64,000 nt of DNA from Filifactor villosus. Lineage in GTDB: Bacteria > Bacillota > Clostridia > Peptostreptococcales > Filifactoraceae. This document shows, piece by piece, positions 1 to 8,705 of this stretch. Under the pieces are notes generated by a model. It had not been told where the DNA came from. It saw nothing but the letters and a program-made list of their open reading frames with translations, and did not search any database. Both the position numbers and the translations under genes were made by a program. Numbering within the stretch: position 1 is the stretch's first letter; each line of letters opens with the position of its first letter. The stretch is from the NCBI RefSeq assembly GCF_042652965.1, contig NZ_JBHSHL010000042.1, positions 10,893 through 74,892 on the forward strand. The letters run 5' to 3'.

Positions 1-1
1 G

Positions 2-1435
2 ATCTACGCGGTTGAGCTCAATGAATACAACAGGGAGAGACAGTCAATAGAAGAAGAGATTGTAACATCGACTTTACAGGCTCTGGAAGCGGACGAACAC
101 TATTTAACGGAAGATGTCCTCGTAGTTGCGGGAGAAGGTTGGAATGAAGGAGTCATAGGGATTGTAGCTTCCAGATTGACCGAAAAATACTACAAACCTT
201 CCTTCGTTATTTCGATTCGGGAGGATGGGATTGGAAAAGGATCGGGAAGGAGTATCCCGTCCCTACACCTCTTTGAGGCGATGAGCGAGATCCAAGAGGT
301 ATTCCTGGGGTTCGGGGGTCACTCTCAGGCGGCCGGCCTGTCGATAGAAGCAAATAGGATCGAAGAGTTTCGAAGACGAATCAACGAGGTGGCAGGCAAA
401 AAACTGACCGTTCGGGACAGGAAGAGAAGTTTTAAGGCGGAGAGCGTTCTTGAAGCCGAGATGTTGAATCCCTCCTTGTTGAAGGAGGTTTCGGCAATGG
501 AACCCTTCGGGATGAAGAATCCGCGTCCCCTTTTCATTGTACAGGGAGCCGAGCTTACTCAGATGAAGAGGATGGGAAAGAACGGCGAGCACTTCTCCGC
601 CCTTTTGGGTTCACATCGGCTCGTAGGTTTTCAACAGGGGAATCTTGTTGAAGAGTGGAAAAGGGAACCGTGCTCGGATGTCGACCTCCTCGTGTCGATC
701 GAAGAAAACGAATATAGATCTGTGACCTATCTTCAATCAAAGATGAGAGATTTTAAGTTTGTGCCAAGAAGACTTCGCCTGAAAGATTGTATAAGGTTTG
801 CCGAACGCCTGTCGGAGTTTGGACAAAACTTCGGTGCTTCAAAAGATTTGAATGCGGAGCTGAAGCTGCAAGACAAGAAGCGAGTTACGGATCTCAGGGT
901 TGCCTCTGAAGAAGAATTACAGAAGGAAGGGATCTGCTTTGTCACCGGACTTTCGCAAGTCTATCGGGACATGGTGACCTTCGTCTCTTATTCAGGCTTG
1001 GAACAAAGTGAGGTAAAGTTTTGCCCGGACATTGAAAAGATAGGGATAAGAGGCTATAATAGTATCGTTATTTGCGATTCTTTGGCATGGAAGCTCTGTC
1101 GTGATCTCGTCGATGGTAAGACGCTTCTCCTGCATCCCCGGTTTGAAAAAAACAGTGTGCAGGCGGCGCAGTTCGTACAGGATGCAAAAGCGGTACGCGT
1201 CTTTCTGGGCAAACTGGTTCAAAACAGGAAGACCCTGGTCTCTCGAACAAAGCTGGAGGCCATGGATGTCGATGCGAGGCTGAAACTCCTCCTGTGTTTA
1301 AAACTCTTCGAGAAATACTCGCTGATAGAGATAAGGGAAGAGAACGGAGATCTTAAGGTAAATGCCGTCACTTCTTCGGACCATGCTTGGGAAGAAGGGC
1401 TGCGAAGAATAAATGAGGAGATAGTTCAATTTTAG
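2..1435 (+). CDS. recJ: Single-stranded-DNA exonuclease RecJ, 3' part (5' end outside window)
   Basis: The reading frame is open from base 2, so the gene enters from outside the window; about 477 C-terminal residues are visible. RecJ is a 5'-3' single-strand DNA exonuclease of recombination and mismatch repair. Visible are NRERQ near the edge, WNEGVIGIVASRL, then the DHHA1 hallmark GGHSQAAG at visible residues 105-112, followed by an OB-fold-like stretch and a divergent C-terminal extension of roughly 250 residues, as in long Firmicute RecJ proteins. The DHH catalytic motifs lie upstream of the window. It stops 25 bases before apt, the usual clostridial order recJ-apt-relA. Certain as to family. 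Confidence 0.93.
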   Translation: MYAVELNEYNRERQSIEEEIVTSTLQALEADEHYLTEDVLVVAGEGWNEGVIGIVASRLTEKYYKPSFVISIREDGIGKGSGRSIPSLHLFEAMSEIQEVFLGFGGHSQAAGLSIEANRIEEFRRRINEVAGKKLTVRDRKRSFKAESVLEAEMLNPSLLKEVSAMEPFGMKNPRPLFIVQGAELTQMKRMGKNGEHFSALLGSHRLVGFQQGNLVEEWKREPCSDVDLLVSIEENEYRSVTYLQSKMRDFKFVPRRLRLKDCIRFAERLSEFGQNFGASKDLNAELKLQDKKRVTDLRVASEEELQKEGICFVTGLSQVYRDMVTFVSYSGLEQSEVKFCPDIEKIGIRGYNSIVICDSLAWKLCRDLVDGKTLLLHPRFEKNSVQAAQFVQDAKAVRVFLGKLVQNRKTLVSRTKLEAMDVDARLKLLLCLKLFEKYSLIEIREENGDLKVNAVTSSDHAWEEGLRRINEEIVQF

Positions 1436-1460
1436 AATACGAAAACAAAGGGGTATGATT

Positions 1461-1979
1461 ATGGACTTAAAATCAAAAATCAGAATCGTGGAAGACTTTC
1501 CCAAAAAAGGGATCAGTTTCAAAGATATTACAACTCTGCTCAAAGACGGGGAATATTTTCGAAAAACTGTGGATCTGATTGCAGAGCATTTGAGAGACAA
1601 ACAGATTGATCTTATCGTAGGACCTGAAGCCAGAGGTTTCGTTTTGGGATCGGCTACGGCATATGCTCTGGGAATAGGCTTTGTTCCCGTGAGGAAGCCC
1701 GGAAAGCTTCCGGCGGAGGTAGAGAGCTATGAGTATGAGTTGGAGTATGGAAGTGATGTTTTGGAGATCCACAGGGATGCGATCGAGAAGGGAACGAGGA
1801 TTGCCATTGTGGATGACCTTTTGGCGACAGGCGGAACGATGAAGGCCACAGTGGATCTGATAGAATCCCTCGGAGGAATCGTATCGGATTGTGTGTTTTT
1901 GATTGAGTTGGAAGAGCTTAAAGGCAGGGAAAAGCTCAGGGACAAGGAGGTATATTCCTTCGTTTCCTATCCCATTTAG
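1461..1979 (+). CDS. apt: Adenine phosphoribosyltransferase
   Basis: Converts adenine plus PRPP to AMP in purine salvage (cytoplasm). The 172-residue length is normal for the family. The N terminus (MDLKSKIRIVEDFPKKGI, then FKDITTLL) is typical and the PRPP-binding loop VDDLLATGGT is at residues 117-126. An in-frame ATG at 1455 sits directly against the AAAGGGG ribosome binding site; the ATG at 1461 has better spacing and matches the family start, so it is chosen. It lies between recJ and relA, a conserved neighbourhood linking purine salvage and (p)ppGpp metabolism. Confidence 0.95.
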   Translation: MDLKSKIRIVEDFPKKGISFKDITTLLKDGEYFRKTVDLIAEHLRDKQIDLIVGPEARGFVLGSATAYALGIGFVPVRKPGKLPAEVESYEYELEYGSDVLEIHRDAIEKGTRIAIVDDLLATGGTMKATVDLIESLGGIVSDCVFLIELEELKGREKLRDKEVYSFVSYPI

Positions 1980-2007
1980 AGAATTTTTTGAAATATAAAA
2001 CAAAAGC

Positions 2008-2036
2008 TTGAAATTTCATATCAATCGTAGTATAAT
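2008..2036 (+). promoter_or_regulatory. Sigma-A-type promoter upstream of relA
   Basis: TTGAAA (2008-2013), 17-base spacer, perfect TATAAT (2031-2036). A second candidate (TTGACT 2051-2056, 17 bases, TATAGC) follows at once. Either leaves a leader of more than 200 nt before relA. Confidence 0.7.
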
Positions 2037-2050
2037 CAAGAATTATACTA
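2028..2050. promoter_or_regulatory. Perfect 9-bp inverted repeat over the relA promoter -10
   Basis: TAGTATAAT (2028-2036) and ATTATACTA (2042-2050) with loop CAAGA. It covers the -10 of the first promoter and runs up to the -35 of the second, so it could be an operator. It also carries the TACTAT/ATAGTA letters of the window's repeat ends, so a tiny repeat remnant is an alternative. Confidence 0.4.
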
Positions 2051-2282
2051 TTGACTTTTTAACACTTGTGTTATATAGCTGTATTTTACAATCGATCAGG
2101 TGCTTGAGAAAGTGATGTCGTTTTTTCGGTCGGTTCTGATCGGATAAGGGCAGGGACATCTCTTTGTGTTTCAAGTCGAGGCACCTTTCTTTGAAGTATT
2201 ACAAAAAGAGAGATGGATTATAGTTCTTCCTTATAGGCTCACTCTTGAAAAGGGGGAGATTTGTAAGAGAGAAAGAGGGTGA

Positions 2283-4607
2283 ATGGATATGTTGGAGAAC
2301 CTGTTACAATTGATTTGTGAGTACAATCCCGATGCAAACCTTGATGTAATCATCAAGGCATTTCGTCTTGCGGAGAGGCAACACCGCGGTATAAAAAGGA
2401 AGTCGGGGGAAGAATATATCATTCATCCCGTGGAAGTTGCCAAAATCCTTGTTGAGATGCGTATGGACACCGATACCGTCGCTGCCGGCCTGTTGCACGA
2501 TGTTCTGGAAGATACAAGTACGACCTATGAAGAAATGAAGAGAGAGTTCGGTCAAACCATTGCCGATTTGGTCGACGGTGTTACAAAACTCGGAACCATC
2601 AAATATAAGAAAAATCCGGAAGGTGAAGATGGCGAGGACGAAGCCTCCGCGGCAAATACCAAAAAGCCTAGGGATCTTGAAGAAGATGACGATAAAAAAG
2701 ACAAGAAAGATAAGAACGATAGAGAGACCGAAGCGGAGAACATACGCAAGATGTTTCTGGCCATGGGCAAAGACATTCGGGTCATTTTGATTAAACTGGC
2801 GGATCGTCTTCACAATATGCGTACGATGAAATATATGCCTCCCGAAAAAGCGAAAAAGAAGTCCGAGGAGACTTTGGATATCTATGCACCGATTGCCAAC
2901 CGTCTGGGTATCTTTCACATCAAATGGGAGATGGAAGATCTGGCGTTGAGGTACACGGATCCTGAAATGTATCAGGAATTGATTGAAAAAGTGGCGAAAA
3001 AAAGACAGGAGAGAGAAGCGTATATCTCCGAAGTCAAAGAGATTCTCACAAAAAAACTGGAAGAAAACGGGCTGAAATTTGAAATTACGGGACGTGCGAA
3101 GCACTTTTACAGTATTTACAGAAAAATGAAGCATCAGGGAAAGGATTTCGATGAGATTTACGACCTGACGGCGATTCGCGTTTTGGTGGAAACCGTTCCG
3201 GATTGCTATTCCGTCTTGGGATATGTTCATACCCTGTGGAAACCCATTCAAAAGAGGATGAAGGACTACATCTCCTCTCCGAAATCCAATATGTATCAAT
3301 CCCTTCACACTACGGTCGTAGGGATGGACGGAGAACCTCTTGAGATCCAGATCAGAACGTGGGACATGCATAGGACCGCGGAATTCGGGATTGCCGCCCA
3401 TTGGAAGTATAAGGAATCCTTCCGTGCGAAAGGCTCTGCCGATGAGGAGATGGAGAAGGAGCTTTCCTGGCTTCGTCAAATGACGGAGTGGCAGAAGGAA
3501 GTCTCCGATCCGGAAGAGTTTTTGAATTCCACACGGAGGGAGTTGTTTGCGAACGAGGTCTTTGTCTACTCGCCCAAACAGGAAGTAATGGAATTTCCGC
3601 GAGGAGCCTGCCCCTTGGACTTCGCCTACAAGGTACACTCTGAGGTCGGGCACAAGTGTGTAGGGGCGAGGGTGAACGGGAAGATGGTCCCGATCGACTA
3701 TGAGTTGAAGACCGGTGACATCGTCGAAATCATCACCTCAGGTCATTCGCAAGGGCCGTCGCTGGACTGGTTGAAACTCGTAAAGACCTCTGGAGCCAGA
3801 ACGAAGATAAGACAGTGGTTCAAGAAAGAAAAACGCGAAGAAAACATCGAAAAGGGCAGGGAGCTCTTGGAGAAACATGTAAAAAACTCCGGCTATCCCC
3901 TCGATAAGTTTTTGAAGACGCGTGCTCTTACTCAGGTCGCCAAGTCCTTCCAACAGGAAGATATTGAGAGTCTGTATGCGACCTTGGGCTATGGAGGGCT
4001 TCTTACCCATCAGGTCGTTCCCAGACTGAAGGAGATCTATGAGGCGGAGAATAAGGAGATTCTTGAGAAAAAAGCGGCGGAAGAAAGAGCGAAGGAAGCT
4101 AAAAAAGCAGGTGAAAGGTCCAAACTCGTAACTCGGGGAGCGAAAAAAACACGACCCGATACAGCCATCCATGTCAAAGGCATCGAAAACATCCTGATCA
4201 GGATGGCAAAATGTTGCAATCCGGTTCCGGGAGATGAGATCGTCGGCTATATCACAAAAGGAAGGGGAGTTTCCATCCACAGGACGGACTGCGACAATAT
4301 AGAGCACGATCCCGACAAACAGGATAAAAGGGTGGAAGTATATTGGAATGAAAAGGTTTTGAAAGAAAAGGCCTTTGAAACCGAGGTTCGTATCATTGCT
4401 TACGATCGCAAAAACCTCTTCAACGACTTGACCATTGTTTTGGCGAACGAAAAGATAGATATAAACGGGATCAATGCCAAGACCAACTCCGACGGTATTG
4501 CGATTATGAGTTTTTTGATAGAGGTGTCGAGTGTCGAGGTTCTGCGTTCGATCATGAATAAACTCAAGCAGGTGGAAGGTGTCAGAGAGGTAACGCGAGG
4601 CAAGTGA
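2283..4607 (+). CDS. relA: Bifunctional (p)ppGpp synthetase/hydrolase Rel
   Basis: Makes and degrades the stringent-response alarmone (p)ppGpp. 774 residues. Domains in order: HD hydrolase with HPVEV at 48, HD at 72-73 and the DRLHNMRT motif near 174; synthetase at about 260-385 with YDLTAIRVLV and RMKDYISSPKSNMYQSLHT (the basic RxKD form seen in bifunctional Rel); TGS at about 425-487; a cysteine motif (KCCNPVPGD) near 640; ACT at about 700-772. The hydrolase domain carries an extra highly charged stretch at about residues 110-150 (runs of E, D and K) not present in usual Rel proteins, but all catalytic motifs are intact. Start could also be the ATG at 2289. dtd follows after 42 bases. Confidence 0.95.
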   Translation: MDMLENLLQLICEYNPDANLDVIIKAFRLAERQHRGIKRKSGEEYIIHPVEVAKILVEMRMDTDTVAAGLLHDVLEDTSTTYEEMKREFGQTIADLVDGVTKLGTIKYKKNPEGEDGEDEASAANTKKPRDLEEDDDKKDKKDKNDRETEAENIRKMFLAMGKDIRVILIKLADRLHNMRTMKYMPPEKAKKKSEETLDIYAPIANRLGIFHIKWEMEDLALRYTDPEMYQELIEKVAKKRQEREAYISEVKEILTKKLEENGLKFEITGRAKHFYSIYRKMKHQGKDFDEIYDLTAIRVLVETVPDCYSVLGYVHTLWKPIQKRMKDYISSPKSNMYQSLHTTVVGMDGEPLEIQIRTWDMHRTAEFGIAAHWKYKESFRAKGSADEEMEKELSWLRQMTEWQKEVSDPEEFLNSTRRELFANEVFVYSPKQEVMEFPRGACPLDFAYKVHSEVGHKCVGARVNGKMVPIDYELKTGDIVEIITSGHSQGPSLDWLKLVKTSGARTKIRQWFKKEKREENIEKGRELLEKHVKNSGYPLDKFLKTRALTQVAKSFQQEDIESLYATLGYGGLLTHQVVPRLKEIYEAENKEILEKKAAEERAKEAKKAGERSKLVTRGAKKTRPDTAIHVKGIENILIRMAKCCNPVPGDEIVGYITKGRGVSIHRTDCDNIEHDPDKQDKRVEVYWNEKVLKEKAFETEVRIIAYDRKNLFNDLTIVLANEKIDINGINAKTNSDGIAIMSFLIEVSSVEVLRSIMNKLKQVEGVREVTRGK

Positions 4608-4649
4608 TCGAAGAACGATCCGATATGCCCGGGGGAGGAAGAAGGACTT

Positions 4650-5099
4650 ATGCGTTTGGTCATTCAACGAGTTTTGAAAGCGAGCGTCCAAGTGGGCGCA
4701 GAAACAGTGGGACAGTGCAAAAGAGGGTATATGGTCCTTGTTGCCGTCACACACGAGGACACTCAAAAAGATGTCGCCTACTGTGTCGAGAAGACGGCGG
4801 GGCTTAGAATATTTGAAGATGAAGAAGAGAAGATGAATCTGTCGATACGGGATATAGGAGGTGAGATCCTCGCTGTTTCACAATTTACCTTGTATGCGGA
4901 TACCCGAAAGGGAAAACGTCCCTCCTTTGTTCGATCTGCGAGACCCGACTATGCCGAAAAGCTCTACGAAGAGTATGTGGAAGGCTTGAGACAAAGCGGG
5001 ATTCATGTGGAGACGGGCAGGTTCGGTGCGACCATGCAGGTGGAACTGATCAACGACGGACCTGTTACCATCCTGATCGACAGCAGTAAGCTGTTTTGA
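4650..5099 (+). CDS. dtd: D-aminoacyl-tRNA deacylase
   Basis: Removes D-amino acids (and glycine mischarged on tRNA-Ala) from tRNA. 149 residues, the family length. The two active-site signatures are present: SQFTLYAD near residue 78 and the GPVT cis-proline motif in NDGPVTILID near the C terminus. It directly follows relA, as in Bacillus and Clostridium, and is probably cotranscribed; a hairpin terminator lies about 170 bases downstream. Confidence 0.95.
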   Translation: MRLVIQRVLKASVQVGAETVGQCKRGYMVLVAVTHEDTQKDVAYCVEKTAGLRIFEDEEEKMNLSIRDIGGEILAVSQFTLYADTRKGKRPSFVRSARPDYAEKLYEEYVEGLRQSGIHVETGRFGATMQVELINDGPVTILIDSSKLF

Positions 5100-5271
5100 T
5101 CGATCGGCGATTGACATATCTCTGCGAACCTTTTTGAAAAAAGTAGGGGAGGATGATGGCGAAAAACGAGTGAAACGGACTTCTGAACAGCTTCGATGAC
5201 TTTCCGGAAAAGAGAAGGCGCAGGTGAGAACAGGTCCTCTCTGTGTTGAGAAAGGCGATCTGTGATATATA

Positions 5272-5298
5272 AAAAGGCGATGGTTCCTATCGCCTTTT
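5272..5298 (+). terminator. Hairpin after relA-dtd
   Basis: Perfect 10-bp stem AAAAGGCGAT / ATCGCCTTTT with a 7-base loop; the T run is part of the stem. Likely intrinsic terminator. Confidence 0.6.
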
Positions 5299-5315
5299 AG
5301 CAATTGTAGAATAGG

Positions 5316-5455
5316 ACAATACCGTGTAATTCGACAACTCAATATAGCATGATATCATATGAAGAATGAAATCGCTGAAAATGTTGATATGGCGAACTTT
5401 TGAATTTTATAAACGGAAAAGAAAGTCGGAAGTTTATTTTTGTGCGGTATTTCCA
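5316..5455. repeat. Family C repeat (about 140 bp)
   Basis: Left end ACAATACCGTGTAATTCG, right end TTTGTGCGGTATTTCC, which are inverted copies of each other and match the ends of the elements at 7907, 33492, 57102 and 61800. No coding capacity. It lies between the dtd terminator and the hydrolase gene and supplies false upstream start codons for the latter. Confidence 0.65.
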
Positions 5456-5475
5456 TGGATAAAATGGAGGATGAG

Positions 5476-6102
5476 ATGGAATATAAGAAATTTTCGGAGA
5501 ATAGGTATGACATCAACAGCTACCTTTTCTTTGACAAAAACACGGGGTTCGCGGCAGTGATCGATCCGGGGATCAATTCAAAGGCCTTGATCACATTTAT
5601 GGAAGAAAACAACTTGAATCTGTCGATGATCCTGCTCACTCACGGGCATGTCGATCATATCTTGGAGATTCCCGTGCTGTTGGCAAAGTACGATGCAAAG
5701 ATCTATGCGCATCAGGAGGAAAAAACTCTGTTGGCGGATGCGAGTAAGAACCTTTCGGCAGCGATGGGACCCGCCAAGTTGGAGCTGGACGCCGACTACT
5801 ATCTGGCGGATGGAGACAGTGTTCGGTTGGAAGACCTTGAGCTCAAGGTGCTTCATACTCCGGGGCACACCAAGGGAGGGATCTGTTTTTACAGCGAGAC
5901 CGATATTTTCACGGGAGACACCTTGTTTCGCGGCTCGATCGGCAGGACCGACTTATACAGTGGAAACTATGACGAAATGCTCAATTCTCTTGTAAAGCTC
6001 TCCAAGCTGGATAGAAACTTGAAAGTATTTCCGGGACATGGAGGAAGCTCGACCCTCCAAAGAGAAGTGGATACAAACCCTTTCTACAGGGGATTGATAT
6101 AA
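5476..6102 (+). CDS. Metallo-beta-lactamase-fold hydrolase (glyoxalase II-like)
   Basis: 208 residues. Metal ligands are clear: THGHVDH at residues 55-61, HTPGHTKG, FTGDTLF and FPGHGG, the arrangement of the YcbL/glyoxalase II-like hydrolases; the substrate cannot be read from sequence. Start ATG 5476 has GGAGG five bases upstream; upstream in-frame starts at 5440 and 5455 fall in the repeat just before it. A hydrolase of this type commonly sits between dtd and the hisS-aspS pair in Clostridia; here it is followed after 16 bases by aspS. Confidence 0.9.
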   Translation: MEYKKFSENRYDINSYLFFDKNTGFAAVIDPGINSKALITFMEENNLNLSMILLTHGHVDHILEIPVLLAKYDAKIYAHQEEKTLLADASKNLSAAMGPAKLELDADYYLADGDSVRLEDLELKVLHTPGHTKGGICFYSETDIFTGDTLFRGSIGRTDLYSGNYDEMLNSLVKLSKLDRNLKVFPGHGGSSTLQREVDTNPFYRGLI

Positions 6103-6118
6103 GAATAGGAGGAAGAAC

Positions 6119-7897
6119 ATGGATACCATTCACGGATTGAAAAGAACCAATTACTGTAATGATCTGAATATGGATTTTGTTGACAAAGAAGTGACCTTGA
6201 TGGGTTGGGTGCAGAGGGCCAGAGACCTCGGAGGGCTCTTGTTTATCGATTTGAGAGACAGGAGCGGACTGGTGCAGATCACCTTTGACGTCAATGATGA
6301 CAAGACCTTGTTTGAAAAATCGAAGGAAGTGGGCTCCGAATATGTCATTGCCGTTCGCGGAAAGGTCAGGGAGAGGAGTGCGAAGAACCCCAACCTTGCA
6401 ACCGGAGACATCGAAGTCGTTGCAACCGAACTCAGGATCTTGAACGGGGCAAAGACACCCCCGATCTACATCAAAGATGACGACACCGTATCCGAAGAAC
6501 TTAGACTGAAATATCGTTATCTCGACCTTAGAAAACCCAAGATGCAGTATAACTTTATGATGAGACACAAGGTCATGCAGGCGGTTCGTAACTTTCTGTC
6601 GAGCGAAGGCTTCCTGGAGATCGAGACCCCCATTCTGACCAAGCCCACTCCCGAAGGAGCGAGGGACTACCTTGTGCCCAGTCGTGTCAACAAGGGACAC
6701 TTCTACGCCCTGCCTCAGTCTCCTCAATTGTTCAAGCAATTGCTTATGACATCGGGGATGGACAGATACTTCCAGATTGCCAAATGCTTCCGTGACGAAG
6801 ACCTTCGTGCGGACAGACAGCCGGAGTTTACCCAGATAGACTGTGAGATGTCCTTTGTGGAGATCGATGATGTCTTGGATGTGACCGAGAGGTTGATGCA
6901 GAAGGTATTCAAGGATGTTCTCGATGTCGATATCAACCTTCCTCTGAAGAGGATGACTTGGCAGGAAGCGATGGATCGATACGGCTCCGACAAGCCCGAC
7001 ATTCGTTTCGGCTTTGAGATCAACGATGTGTCCGAGGTGGTAAAAGACAGCGGATTCAAAGTGTTTGAAGAAGCTCTGACGGCAGGCGGGACTGTAAGAG
7101 GGATCAACCTGAATGCGGTAGAAGAACAGTTCTCCAGGAAGGCGATCGATGCCCTCGGAGAAGTAGCCAAACTTTACGGAGCAAAGGGCTTGGCTTGGAT
7201 CCGAATCAATAAGGAAGGAATCAACTCGCCAATCGCCAAATTCCTGTCCGAAGACTGTATGAAGGACCTCATCGAGAAGATGGGAGGAAAGGAAGGAGAC
7301 CTTCTCGTCTTCGTTGCGGACAAAACCTCCGTTGCACTCAACGCGCTCGGACATATCCGTCTGGAAGCGGCGAAGAAACTTGACATCATCAACAAGGACG
7401 AATTTTCCTTCCTCTACGTGGTCAAGTTCCCCTTGTATGAGTTCGACGAAGAAAACGGACGCTATGTGGCGGCCCACCATCCGTTTACGGCTCCTGTCGA
7501 TGAAGATATGGATATGTTCGACACCACGCCCGAGAAAATGCACGCGAAGGCCTACGACATCGTGCTGAACGGTGTCGAGCTCGGAGGCGGAAGTATCCGT
7601 ATCCACACTAAGGAAGTACAGGACAAGATGTTTCAGGTACTCGGATTTACACAGGAAGAAGCGGAGGAAAAATTCGGTTTCCTTCTCAATGCCTTCCAAT
7701 ACGGAACGCCTCCTCACGGCGGGATCGCCTTCGGCCTTGACAGGATGTTGATGCTGATGCTCAAGAGAGACAGCATCCGTGAAGTGATCGCCTTCCCGAA
7801 AAATCAAAATGCGATCTGCCCCTTGACCGATGCTCCTGCAGTTGCAGATGAAAAGGCCTTGGATGAATTGGGAGTTGCCGTGGTTAAAGAAAAATAA
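6119..7897 (+). CDS. aspS: Aspartyl-tRNA synthetase
   Basis: Class II synthetase charging tRNA-Asp; 592 residues. N-terminal OB-fold anticodon domain (MGWVQRARDLGGLLFIDLRD), motif 2 region FRDEDLRADRQPEFTQIDCE, bacterial GAD insertion domain, and motif 3 GIAFGLDRMLMLM near the C terminus. Ribosome binding site TAGGAGGAAGAAC precedes the ATG. Whether it is Asp-specific or also charges tRNA-Asn cannot be told from this window. hisS, which usually precedes aspS, is absent here. Confidence 0.96.
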   Translation: MDTIHGLKRTNYCNDLNMDFVDKEVTLMGWVQRARDLGGLLFIDLRDRSGLVQITFDVNDDKTLFEKSKEVGSEYVIAVRGKVRERSAKNPNLATGDIEVVATELRILNGAKTPPIYIKDDDTVSEELRLKYRYLDLRKPKMQYNFMMRHKVMQAVRNFLSSEGFLEIETPILTKPTPEGARDYLVPSRVNKGHFYALPQSPQLFKQLLMTSGMDRYFQIAKCFRDEDLRADRQPEFTQIDCEMSFVEIDDVLDVTERLMQKVFKDVLDVDINLPLKRMTWQEAMDRYGSDKPDIRFGFEINDVSEVVKDSGFKVFEEALTAGGTVRGINLNAVEEQFSRKAIDALGEVAKLYGAKGLAWIRINKEGINSPIAKFLSEDCMKDLIEKMGGKEGDLLVFVADKTSVALNALGHIRLEAAKKLDIINKDEFSFLYVVKFPLYEFDEENGRYVAAHHPFTAPVDEDMDMFDTTPEKMHAKAYDIVLNGVELGGGSIRIHTKEVQDKMFQVLGFTQEEAEEKFGFLLNAFQYGTPPHGGIAFGLDRMLMLMLKRDSIREVIAFPKNQNAICPLTDAPAVADEKALDELGVAVVKEK

Positions 7898-7906
7898 TAC
7901 TGTTAT

Positions 7907-8042
7907 GGAGATATCGCATAAATCAAAGAACAGAGAAAAACCGGTCTCATGCAAAGAGTAAAATTCTTGGAAGCGTTGCTTTCACAAGGTTTTTGATCTG
8001 TATAAAACAAGAGCGAGATATGCCTTTATGCGGTATCTCTCT
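7907..8042. repeat. Family C repeat, uninterrupted copy
   Basis: Ends GAGATATCGCATAAATC and TTTATGCGGTATCTC are near-perfect inverted repeats. The interior (CAGAGAAAAACCGGT..., TCACAAGGTTTTTG) matches both halves of the interrupted element at 33492-33740, so this is the empty reference copy. Confidence 0.75.
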
Positions 8043-8208
8043 TATAATATCATTTTTAATATAAGCTGATGTTTCGAATTATGCACTGTTGGCTAAGAAT
8101 AAAATGAAGACTGAACTCTACATTGCTTCCCTTGAAGTGGAAATAAAATTTTTATTTTAAGAAAATAACTTTTTTACTTCGGAGCTTTAATTTTCGTAGA
8201 AAATCATC

Positions 8209-8237
8209 TTGACAGAAGGGCAAAAAAGGACTATAAT
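8209..8237 (+). promoter_or_regulatory. Consensus sigma-A promoter of thrS
   Basis: TTGACA (8209-8214), 17-base spacer, TATAAT (8232-8237): both boxes perfect. The transcript would start about 20 bases before the T-box leader. Confidence 0.9.
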
Positions 8238-8261
8238 CCATTGTAATTAAATATAAATGGC

Positions 8262-8479
8262 TTTGACGAAGAAGAGTAGCAGAAGATGTTTTGTTCAGAG
8301 AGGGAGTGGTCGGTGAAAACTCCTACAAAAGCTTTTGTGAAGACCGCCTTCCAGCCTTTCTCGACCGCGCAAGACCGCCTAAGAGATACGGGTATGCCCG
8401 TTACAGCTAAAAGAGTCCCAAATTGGGTGGAACCACGATATCATCGTCCCATGAGCAGTTTTGTTCGTGGGATTTTTTT
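8262..8479 (+). ncRNA. T-box riboswitch (threonine) upstream of thrS
   Basis: Features in order: GACGAAGAAGAGTAGCAG (stem I base), AGAGAGGGAGTGGTCGGTGAAAACTCC (stem I distal part; given here as AGAGAGGGAG...ACTCC), a candidate threonine specifier ACC at 8343-8345 followed by G, stem III ACGGGTATGCCCGT at 8388-8401, the T-box sequence TTGGGTGGAACCACG (8423-8437), and a terminator TCCCATGA/TCGTGGGA with a T run (8447-8479). Uncharged tRNA-Thr would stabilise the antiterminator and allow thrS transcription. The specifier assignment is inference, supported by the downstream gene. Confidence 0.92.
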
Positions 8480-8705
8480 ATTTGGAAGTGGAAAGACAGA
8501 TAAACTCCTGTACGAGCTTTGAGCTTTGTAAAAAACATCTAATACTCTTACCTGTCTAAATGGTTTATATCAATGGATTGTACTCCGCTGATACCGGGAC
8601 GATTTTCGTCTCTGCGGGGAGGACGTTGTTGCGTTTCGATCAGGTCTCAGTACAAAATATGTTTTGGTAAATCGGGAGAATAAAAAAGAAAAAGGAGGAA
8701 TCACC

